Shown one piece after another: positions 55,680 through 64,000 of a DNA stretch of 64,000 nucleotides. Each line of letters starts with the position of its first letter. The stretch's first letter is position 1. The stretch is from Aphelidium insulamus (Eukaryota > Aphelidiomycota > Aphelidea > Aphelidiaceae), in NCBI GenBank assembly GCA_036784855.1, contig JAZDSV010000016.1, positions 31,001-95,000 on the forward strand. The letters are read 5' to 3'. A model generated the notes under the pieces. That model ran no database searches. It was given only the letters and a program-made list of their open reading frames with translations, and was not told the DNA's origin. The position numbers were made by a program, and so were the translations under genes.

Positions 55680-57020
55680 ATGTCGATCGTCGAGCGCATA
55701 AAGAACATCGAGGATGAGGTACAAAGGCACCTGCTGCCATATGGCCTCCATTGCGTGCATAGTCCATCATTCATGCCTCAACATCTCCGCTAATGCCACG
55801 CTTTGCTAGCTTGCTCGCACCCAAAAGAACAAGGCCACCATGCACCACATTGGTCTGCTGAAGGCGAAATTGGCGCGTCTACGCAAAGATTTGCTGGAGC
55901 CCAAGGGCGGTACTGGCGGAGGTCCCGGTGGTGAGTGATTATAAAGTGCGCGCCGCGTCATGTATTCATCTCTCATGCGTGGTAGTCGGCTTCGACGTGG
56001 CCAAGACCGGGGTGGCGCGCGTCGGATTCATTGGCTTCCCGTCCGTGGGCAAGTCCACGCTCATGTCCAAGCTGACGGGGACGTTCTCCGAGGTTGGCGC
56101 GTACGAATTCACGACGCTGACCACCGTTCCCGGTGTCATTCAGTACAAGGGAGCCAAGATTCAGGTATATGGTAGGTAAATATCTCATCTTCTAACATCT
56201 GCCTAGATCCTGGACTTGCCCGGTATCATTGAGGGTGCCAAGGACGGCAAGGGTCGTGGTAGACAAGTTATTGCGGTGGCGCGCACCTGCAGTCTCATAT
56301 TCATGGTGCTGGACGTGTTGAAGCCGCTGACAGACAAGAAGATCCTCGAAGCCGAGCTGGAGGGCTACGGACTGCGGTTGAACAAGCGACCGCCCAACAT
56401 CTACTTCAAGAAGAAGGAGCGCGGTGGCATAAACATCACCACCACGGTTCCGGGTGGTCTCACCAAGCTGGACAACGACGGCATCAAGGGCATTCTGAAC
56501 GAGTACAAGATCCACAATGCCGACATCACGTTCCGATGTGATGCGGACGAGGACGAGTTCCTGGATGTCATCTCGGAGATCCGACCCATCTACGTGCCGT
56601 GCATCTACGTGCTGAACAAGATTGACCAGATCTCCGTGGAGGAGTTGGACATTATTTCTCGCATCCCCAACTGTGTCCCGATTTCCGCGCATCACGAATG
56701 GAACTTTGACGAAGTGCTGTCCATGGTACGTTATGATCGAGTGATACTATAAGTATTCTTACTCGGTAGATGTGGTCCAGTTGAACCTGGTCCGCATCTA
56801 CACCAAGCCAAAGGGAAGCTCCCAGACTAGTGAACCGGTGGTGCTGAAGGAAGGCAAGCACACTGTGGAAGATTTCTGCAATAGTATTCACAAAACGCTC
56901 CTGCGCAACTTCAAGAACGCTCTCGTGTGGGGATCATCGGCCAAACATCAGCCACAGCGCGTGGGCAAGGACCACGAACTGTTTGACGAAGATGTGGTCC
57001 AAATTCTGAAGAAGGTGTGA
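55680..57020 (+). CDS. DRG1: DRG1/Rbg1 developmentally regulated GTP-binding protein
   Basis: Exons 55680-55718, 55810-55930, 55986-56164, 56207-56725 and about 56770-57020. [13 protein letters not shown] and [20 protein letters not shown] start the protein; G1 GFPSVGKS, G3 [10 protein letters not shown]4 NKID and the TGS domain ([42 protein letters not shown]) are all clear. With Dfrp1/Tma46 it acts on stalled ribosomes. At the last junction the frame does not close: ATGTGG then CAGTTGAAC lacks one base relative to the family pattern MW--L-LVRIY. Either the acceptor is at 56780, losing about five residues, or there is a one-base deletion or error. Confidence 0.93.
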
Positions 57021-57189
57021 TGGCACCGGGTTGCATGCCTGATGCACAAACCAATATAGAATACCTGACAACAGCAACGTTGTCATGTGCAGCTGTACAT
57101 CACAGAGCAGAACAGTAATATGGGTACGTACAGTCTTAGCGGCGATATGCTCGATGGTGCGGGCGCGTAACTGCGTGCGATGAGTGACG

Positions 57190-58337
57190 ATGCTGGCCTT
57201 CGCAGCGGATTTGACATCACTGTCGCGACTTGGAAGTGGTACGACAACTATTATGTCACGGACGGATCCTGGTCGCGGCGCTGTTAGCGCGTCATCACTG
57301 ATGGCCGCCAGACCACTGCCATCAAAGACAACAGCAGCTAGTATCGGAAGCCGTCAGTCACACTACAGCCAACACTTGAACAAGGCACAATCCATGCTTG
57401 TGACAGGCAAATACGCGGCGACCACGCGCAACTTTAATCAGTACAACGATTTCACCAAAGATATCCACGGCGACGATGATGATGCGAGTGACGAGGCAGA
57501 CGAGTATCTGCAATTCCTACACAACAGCACTCCCAACGCAAGTGCGTGTGCGGAAGGCGCAAGTTGATACACCGACCCATTGGGTTGAGACCCTCGCAGC
57601 GGCAGTTAACGAGTCGAACTGGAGCCCGCTGATTCGCTACAACACGACGACAAATATGAACAGGCGGCAGTACGTGAATATGAAGCAGACTTTAAAGACG
57701 ATTTCGAAGAGTGTGTGGATGAGGATGAACCAGTTAATGGACCGCTAGACACGATTGAAAGTCCTGTCACTGAGGGTCAGGTCAGCAAAGAACACGGGTC
57801 ATTTGACGATTCCATTGAAGAAGCTGTGGAAGAAGAGGTGGAAGATGTTGTGGAAGAGCAGATGGGCGAGGAAGCAGAACAAGAGCTGATATATGTTGAC
57901 ACACTAACGCCAATTAGCCAATGTGAATGCTGACTTGCGGCCGGTACAGTGACCGAGGAGAGCCGACGGACATGAAAAAGTACAGTATAGACGGAGACGA
58001 CAAGGCCATACATGTTCCAAGCGCCTTAATGCGCCCCAACTACTATATTGACGCGCTACTGCTGGGCCATATGCAACTACTGACCGAGTGGGTGGACCAG
58101 CAGCGGGCCAAGTTGTTGCCGCTCCCGGACGGCGTACCTGTTAAAGAGTACAAGGTACATAAATGCTGGCTGTTATTGACGGCGCACAGTACACAACGTG
58201 GACGGGCACAATGAAGGTACTGACAGCCACATATCACATCAGCCCCTTAATTAACACAGGAAATCAAGAAGCAACGGCGCAGACGACAGCGCACTAATGG
58301 AGGACACGGACAAGGTCAGCGTGGAGTCGATAGCTGA
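57190..58337 (+). CDS. Unknown acidic protein
   Basis: First exon from ATG 57190 to about 57542; second from about 57607 with EYEADFKDDFEECVDEDEP and a long Glu/Asp-rich stretch (EEAVEEEVEDVVEEQ); a later exon near 57950-58155 (DDKAIHVPSALMRPNYYIDALLLGHMQ) and a last exon 58261-58337 ending in a basic KKQRRRRQR tail. The join between the second and third exons near 57922-57950 does not close in frame with the sites I can see. No family recognised. Its last exon overlaps the start of YAE1. Confidence 0.5.
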
Positions 58338-58776
58338 TAGCGCCGCGGAATTCCACTGCAGCGATGCTGACGCTGACTACGACCGCGCGATGGCCGAGCG
58401 GGATATGCGGCGGCGACGCGACACTCACCTGAATGCCGGCTATCGCGAGGGAATCATCGCTGCCACCACGCCTGCTGAAGGTGTTGCCACAGAGTGCCCC
58501 GTGCAGCGGGAGATGCAGCGTGGATTTGACACGGCGTATGCACAGCTGCTGCCTGCCACTATCGATGCCGGCCGTCGATTATTTGCGGGCTGTGCCTTGT
58601 GCAGTAATACGTTTAGCGTCGACGCCGACAATGTCGCGCAACTATCAACCTATTACAGACGCCAGATGGAGCTCGGCCGCCAGGTGTACACCCAGGTCAC
58701 CGAAGATCGGCACGGCCTCTCACGGTCAGACGTGGAAGAGTGTTTGGCAAATGCTGTGCGGATAAAGCCCAGTTGA
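58297..58776 (+). CDS. YAE1-like protein (deca-GX3 motif)
   Basis: Intronless, 159 residues from ATG 58297. After an acidic leader comes HLNAGYREGIIAATTPAEG, then QREMQRGFDTAYAQLLPATIDAGRRLFAG: the G-x3-repeat helices of Yae1/Lto1. Yae1 with Lto1 adapts the cytosolic iron-sulfur machinery to load Rli1/ABCE1, needed for ribosome recycling. A second Cys pair (CALCS) follows. The ATG overlaps the preceding gene by 41 bases in another frame; a later ATG at 58390 would avoid that but drop the acidic leader. Confidence 0.75.
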   Translation: MEDTDKVSVESIADSAAEFHCSDADADYDRAMAERDMRRRRDTHLNAGYREGIIAATTPAEGVATECPVQREMQRGFDTAYAQLLPATIDAGRRLFAGCALCSNTFSVDADNVAQLSTYYRRQMELGRQVYTQVTEDRHGLSRSDVEECLANAVRIKPS

Positions 58777-58823
58777 CAAGAGAGTTGATCTATTCACGCT
58801 TATACCACGTGGATGAAGTTCAG

Positions 58824-59607
58824 TCATACCGCCGCCCGGCGCACCTTTTCTTTCTTGCGGTGCATGTAGTGCCGCTTGGCGTGCACCGGTACCATGGACG
58901 ACTTTGGCACAAAGGGGCGTGCGGGCCAGAACACGCGACACCTGTCCATCTCATGCGCAGTCAGTCGCCGCCCAGACCGCCGCTTCTTGTCCAGTGACGC
59001 ACGCTCCGCCGCCAGCTCCTCCATAATTTGCATTACCTGCGGGTCGTGCACGCCCACACCGCGCAACTGCAGCCGGAACAACTGATGCGCCTCGTGCCAC
59101 GCGCGAAACCGCTCCGCAATAACGCGCTTGATGTTGGCGCATGACTGCCGCACCTTGACCAGTCGTTGTGTGGTGCTGTCGCTGTTGTAATCTGTCAGCG
59201 AGTCGCCTTGCATGATCTGGAACGCGACGCGCTCCGAGATGAGCATGTTGCGCTCGCGTTGCAGCACAAACCACAACGCGTGCAGGTCGGGCCAGTCCTT
59301 GAGCCGCAGCAGGCTCACGCTCCACGCCACGCCGGCTACATTTATGCTTAGGGCTTTAGGGGAATTATTCACCCGGCTACGTACTGGGAGCATCCGCAGA
59401 TAGCGGAACTATTGAGTTGCTGTGCCGAAAGAATGGCCTGATGAGCGAGGACTCGACTGCCGGATCTTGTATGCCAAAGGTCTTGCTGTCTGTGGCCAGC
59501 ACGCGCCTTGACTGACTCAGGCAGCGCGTTGCAGATGATAGCTTGACAGCGTTCGGTATCACGGCAGCGCGCCGCAGCAGGGAGAAGCCCGTCGCCCAAC
59601 TGTACAT
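58824..59607 (-). CDS. Mitochondrial ribosomal protein uL29m (MRPL47/MRPL4 family)
   Basis: Two exons (59607-59385 and 59335-58824) give 244 residues. Exon 1 is a mitochondrial presequence rich in Arg, Ser and Ala (MYSWATGFSLLRRAAVIPNA). Across the intron the family block reads TGVAWSVSLLRLKDWPDLHALWFVLQRERNML, the uL29 helix signature. Basic C-terminus with HYMHRKKEKVR. It is part of the large mitoribosomal subunit near the exit tunnel. Convergent with YAE1, leaving about 47 bases between stops. Confidence 0.93.
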
Positions 59608-59805
59608 ATTAATTATTGTGGTGATGTGTATTTACATCACGAAGCCCTCGAATTCCACCGTAGAATTGTTTGGGTTAGGGTCACGGCTGTAAACAAAGGT
59701 TTCGGTTGCGAGCCCGAACCGTCGGCAATCACACGTGGGCGACATTGTCCGCTCGCTGTCAGTGGAGAATACTCGGCGCGCACTCTGGCGTTCCCACGCT
59801 CAGGG

Positions 59806-60615
59806 ATGGCGTCCACCGTGCCGCCCGCAGGCCACTATCCGCTCACTAGGGGCTTGCTGGTCGTAGGTCTCGCGGCGTTGCCACTGGTGGGTGGTTTGTG
59901 CTCGGTGCGGCGGAACCGCCCAGCCGTCCGCAGCTGGTACCGACAATTGGACAAGCCGTGGTACGCGCAGGCAGATAATGTACTTGCACAATGTAATCTC
60001 ATCATCCCGACATTGACAGGTACACGCCGCCAAATATCGCCTTTCCCATCATGTGGACGTCGTTGTACACTGCGATGGGCTGTTCGTGCTATCGAGTGGT
60101 CACCATGTTATTTCCACCGCCGTCGCTGATTACGCCGTCCACGGAAATCACAGCTGACCGACTACGACTGGGCCGCTGGGCCGTGGTTCTCTACGTGGTG
60201 CAGGCGACGGGAAACTCGTTGTGGTGTCCACTCTTTTTTCATCGACGGCGCCTTGGTTGGGGCGCAGTGCTGTCCGCATCTCTGGTGATCCTTGTCGGGT
60301 GCACGGGATGGCTGTACTGTCGCGTCGACCGACAGAGCCTGCTAACAAAGCTCACGTGGTCTCTGGCCACTGGCTGGACTTCCGTGTGTGCCGTGGTCAA
60401 CGTGCAAGTGTGGTACAGGAATCGCGGATGCTCGTTTAAACCGCGTCGAGCCGGCGGCTACTATTTAATCAGAGCGCCCGGCAAGAAGCGGCAAGTCTCT
60501 GGCTATAGGGAAGCAGCACAGAGGCGCCGAATGATCACTGCATCCGCCGTCTCACACAAAGGACTCATCTTCCATGATGATGTTGCCGCACCACACACGC
60601 CTCCACGAGACTTTC

Positions 60616-60670
<55 letters not shown>

Positions 60671-60794
60671 GCAGCAGCAGCAGCAGCAGCAACATCCTTC
60701 ACAACCAGCTCCATCGCCGCCAGAGAGTAGTAATTTTTCCCTTCGCCATTGCAACAACATTGCGCACCAGCATCATCGCTACATTCAGTTGTAA
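59806..60794 (+). CDS. TspO/peripheral benzodiazepine receptor with a polyQ tail
   Basis: Exons 59806-59960 and 60020-60794 give 309 residues. SWYRQLDKPWYTPPNIAFPIMW forms across the intron, matching the TspO WY..L.KP.W.PP...F...W motif, followed by LYTAMG. Five hydrophobic spans fit the family (LLVVGLAALPLVGGL; WAVVLYVVQATGNSLWCPLFF; LSASLVILVGCTGWLY). TspO binds porphyrins and cholesterol in the outer mitochondrial membrane or ER. Normal family length is about 160; here about 110 extra residues follow, containing a tract of about 25 glutamines coded by a (CAA)n(CAG)n run at 60618-60692. Confidence 0.88.
60618..60692 (+). repeat. (CAA)n(CAG)n trinucleotide tract coding polyglutamine
   Basis: About 18 CAA followed by CAG codons, all in the TspO frame. 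Length variation between isolates is likely. Confidence 0.9.
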
Positions 60795-60951
60795 CTTGAA
60801 CTTAATACATTGCTATACACTAGACCATATATATATAATATATATGTATATATACATAGGTGTTTATGGGTATTTACCATAATATTATGCAAGACTGTAT
60901 GAACGAGAGAGAGAGAGGGATTTCCCTTGCGTGCTTTTGTTGAATACATCT

Positions 60952-63949
60952 ATGGACGGCGAGGCCGACGACGATCTGCTGGACCCGTGGAGCAGCCAGC
61001 CGGCAACGTCCAACCGCCACTCCACCGCCACACACAGCCTGGGTGGCCGGCTCAGCAGTCGCAACAGCCAGCATGCGGTCGGAGGCGGCGCCGTGCCCAC
61101 CGAGGAGGAACTGCTTGCGCTACAGGACTCTGACCTCGCGGAACTGCGTCTACGGTCGCTGCTGGGTCCGCTGGCATCCGCAAACCAGCACGAAGACCTC
61201 TCACAGCTTCTCCATCTCTATGAGCGTCTGTATGTACAGCCCAAGGCGGCTGGTCGGCCAGATATTCGCGCCAGTCTGATGTCCGCCTTTCTGGACCAGC
61301 GCGACGACTCTGGTTAGTGCACATGCTCTGTATTGCTACACCCAACACTCACGCACTGCGGCAGGGTCATCGGCGCTCATGTATGCAGCGTGCTTTGGAC
61401 ACGACAAGGTATGCTACGAGTTGCTATCTGCTGGTGCCTCCGTCAACACCCAGGACAAGCGTGAGTTATACTGTATTGACTGCGCCACTAGTATCATGTA
61501 ACACGACCATATAGACGGGTGGACACCGCTGGTATGGGCCAGCCAGAACGGTCACGACACAGTGGTCAAGCTGCTTATGGAGCACGGGGCGTCGGCAAAG
61601 CCGGAAATGAGCACGGGACTATCCGTGGGGGATTTTATCGCGCACTCGGCACAGCGAATGGACCCTGCCTCACAGATGGCCAACATTCTCGACTCTACTG
61701 GCTTGCGAAAGTATGAATGATATGCGCTGCGATACTTATACTTCACATGTTTAGGAAACCGGGGAACAAGGACGATTTATACAAGGAAGCGTTTGATTTC
61801 CACGGCATCGACTCGGAGCTGTATCAAACTGTCGGTGCCGGTCTGGGCAGTGGCTGGGGACGGCGCTCGGGCTCACTGTCGATTGATTCTCTGCAGTCCC
61901 ACGCTGCTGACGCCGAAGAAGTAACGAAGACTAGGGACCGTGAAGGCGACGCCGAAGAGGATGCAGCTGGCGACATGGACGAGGTAAACATGGCCGAGGA
62001 GGGAACCGAGCTCTTTGACTGGGATCAGTGCCTGCCCGACCAAATGTTTGTGTTCGACCAGCGACAGGTGCCGGAAATCGTCCAGGCCGTGGTTACTCAG
62101 ACAAAGATACCGCATGGCAGTCGCTCCAGTCTGAACAGCAAGCTGGCTCCTGCTAATGTCATATTTCTTTGCACGCGATATGCGCACAACTTTGGCGGCG
62201 GCGACCTGGAGGAGCTTCTGTGGAACTCGTTTCACGATGCAGTTAGTGATCTGGTTCGCGCATCACCGGCAGACATGTCATTGCAAGCGTTTTGGTTGGC
62301 AAACACATCGCATTTACTCTACTACATGAAGCGCGATGGGGCACTTGTCACCGGAATGGTTGAGTGGCAACTCCGCCTGAGTGAACTTGTCCAGGAAATC
62401 TACTCGGTTCTGGTTGGTAATGCGCAGCAAAGGCTCGAGAAAGTCTTGCTGGATTCTCTTTGCGAGTATGAGAGCATTCCAGGGGGTACCACACTGCAGT
62501 ACGATGATGCTCCGCGGAAACTGTCTCGCGAGAGACGCCCTATTCCATCACAGCATCCCGACAGCGCTAGCACGGGTCCTGCAGCCGGTCTATTCGGTTC
62601 AGTGCTATCACGCATTTTACCTACCAAAATTTCGAGGCCCACCGCAGCACAAGCCGCCTCTTTTCTCAACTCCATCCAGGCCGCCACCGGTCTCGGCCGT
62701 CCAATAATGCCGCACACATTATCACCTCGCACCGTCACCACCATTCTGTCATCAACCCTCTTTGTCATGCAATCGTATCAAGTTCATCCGAGCCTGCAGA
62801 AACAGGCCGTGGAACAGCTAATATTTTTCATCGGCTCCGAGCTCGTAAACTACTTTGTGCGGCATCCGCATCTCTGTACGCGTTGGAAGGGCATGCAAAT
62901 GCGAATGAACCTGTCCACGGTGGAGGAGTGGATACGGGCCAGGTGTTCGCGCGACAATATACTCTCCATCTTCACCGATATCGAGCGGCACCATCGACAA
63001 GAACGAGCTCGACAGGCAGCGCGAAACGCCGACTCGTCATCGTCACCGCAAGCCACAGAAAGCCCGAGAAAGGTTGGCAAATTTGACGACTTGATAATAC
63101 CGCTGCCGTGCGTTGCAAGTGACTTGTTTTCGAGGTGGCTGCAGCCGGCCATCTCGGTGTGCCAGTTGCTGCAAACTGTCACCACATCTTTCTCAAATGA
63201 GTCGGCAGTTGATGCGTTCATGGACACACTGTCGGCACTTGTCCCACGGACTGCGGATACTGGTGCCCCGTCTGCCCCTCTGAACAAGCCATCAGACAAA
63301 TTTTCAGCACCGACACTCACTGGTATTTCGTACGCGCAGCTGTACTGCATATTTGTTCTCAACTACACGTACGAACGAGATGAGCCAACATTGTGTGACG
63401 CCATAGTGCGCTTTCTGGAAGACTTGTCCCATGGCGAAGCATTGACGTCATCCGAGTCGCAATCACTACCTGCCAAACCTGCAGGCCTGCTTGCTGTCCC
63501 GTCAGATGCATCGCTGCTCAGCACGGCTGATCAACAGCGGCAAGAAGGTAGCAGCAGCTCGGCCACTGTGGATCTGCTGTCTACCGACAACCCCATGTCA
63601 CCCTCCTCCGCTGGACCGTTATCGTCGCAACGCGGCCGTTTGTACCGCGACTCGAAACGCTGGCTGCCATTCAAGCTAGCACTGACGCGCAACAGCGACA
63701 TTGAATCAGCCGCCATCGACACTCCAGATGTTTACGAGTCCATGAATGCGTGGAATGCCGAGCTGGAATACCCCGCAGTCAGCCGGTAAGTCCTAGTATA
63801 CTATTGGTTCCTTTTACTTATGCTGTAGGCCAACCACCGCTGCGACGCATGATGCAAGCACTCGAAAAGACCCAGAGAAGTGGTGGTGGGAGCAGCGGGT
63901 GCGCATTGAAGTCCCAGACTCCATTTTTAATCAAATAAGCAGCAGTTGA
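60952..63949 (+). CDS. Ankyrin plus DIL (dilute) domain protein
   Basis: Exons 60952-61312, 61365-61460, 61515-61710, 61755-63785 and 63829-63949 sum to 934 residues. Two or three ankyrin repeats lie near 120-190 (ALMYAACFGHDKVCYELLSAGA; DGWTPLVWASQNGHDTVVKLLMEHGA). The dilute domain begins LAPANVIFLCTRYAHNFGG near 350 and includes FWLANTSHLLYYMKRDG, LQKQAVEQLIFFIGSELVNYF, and NLSTVEEWIRAR. The last exon ends KWWWEQRVRIEVPDSIF. Ankyrin-DIL proteins are, from memory, fungal. DIL domains mimic the myosin V cargo-binding tail, so a Golgi or endosome adaptor role is inferred. Confidence 0.92.
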
Positions 63950-64000
63950 TAGTTGATGCGTTTCTAGTCTATTTTCATTGAGTTGCCGCCTTCTTGGTGG

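Noticed and set aside
59340-59375. Telomere-like CCCTAA words
   Set aside because: Only two imperfect copies within an intron of the uL29m gene.

Overview
This is a gene-dense eukaryotic nuclear window with about 40 protein genes on both strands. The genes are GC-rich. Introns are short, mostly 45-70 bases, and predominantly GT-AG, with at least four well-supported GC-AG introns. Intergenic gaps are often under 300 bases. No rRNA, tRNA, CRISPR or bacterial operon signal was seen. The gene content points to a fungus or a very close relative, probably not an ascomycete. Pointers are an ankyrin+DIL protein, a Set9/SUV4-20 methyltransferase, Ase1, verprolin/WIP, Dbp8, a Rab11 ending in CC like Ypt31, and families I recall as mainly fungal (DUF2408-like, DUF2985-like, Mcp5/Num1-type PH). 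The assignment is inference: no search was run and no species is claimed.

Layout. 1-4.5 kb: 3' end of an unknown gene, then a large RasGEF. 4.6-8.7 kb: a tandem duplication of a degenerate bZIP-like gene plus a decayed 5' copy of the neighbouring phosphopantetheinyl transferase; a hAT-like non-autonomous transposon sits just before the intact transferase. 8.7-16.2 kb: haspin kinase, patatin-like lipase and two tandem DUF2408-like paralogues. 16.5-21.7 kb: a secreted protein, Ase1/PRC1, DUF924 and an unknown gene. 22.4-30.3 kb: WIP, Rab11, F-box, two small secreted proteins and a TLDc protein. 30.3-38.7 kb: a third bZIP-like gene, Dbp8/DDX49, COG8, a DUF2985-like membrane protein and a coiled-coil PH protein. 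38.8-48.5 kb: an AT-richer secreted-type gene, KMT5 with a PWWP-like end, alkaline ceramidase and VPS51. 48.8-57 kb: an ANK-DysF-MIT-FYVE-RING protein, a SANT-AP2 protein, a BPI/LBP-like secreted protein, an AT-richer secreted protein and DRG1. 57-64 kb: an acidic protein overlapping YAE1, mitochondrial uL29, TspO with a polyQ tail, and an ankyrin-DIL protein.

How the genes relate. Several serve membrane traffic (Rab11, COG8, VPS51, the FYVE/MIT protein, the DIL protein), others mitosis and cytoskeleton (haspin, Ase1, WIP, cortical PH), and others translation (DRG1, Dbp8, YAE1, uL29m). They look like ordinary housekeeping genes packed together, not a functional cluster. The unusual material is the bZIP-like family with its duplication and transposon, a set of AT-richer orphan genes, GC-AG introns, and several unusual domain fusions. 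Exon borders were inferred by eye from splice consensus and reading frame; where I checked them, frame sums are noted as consistent.
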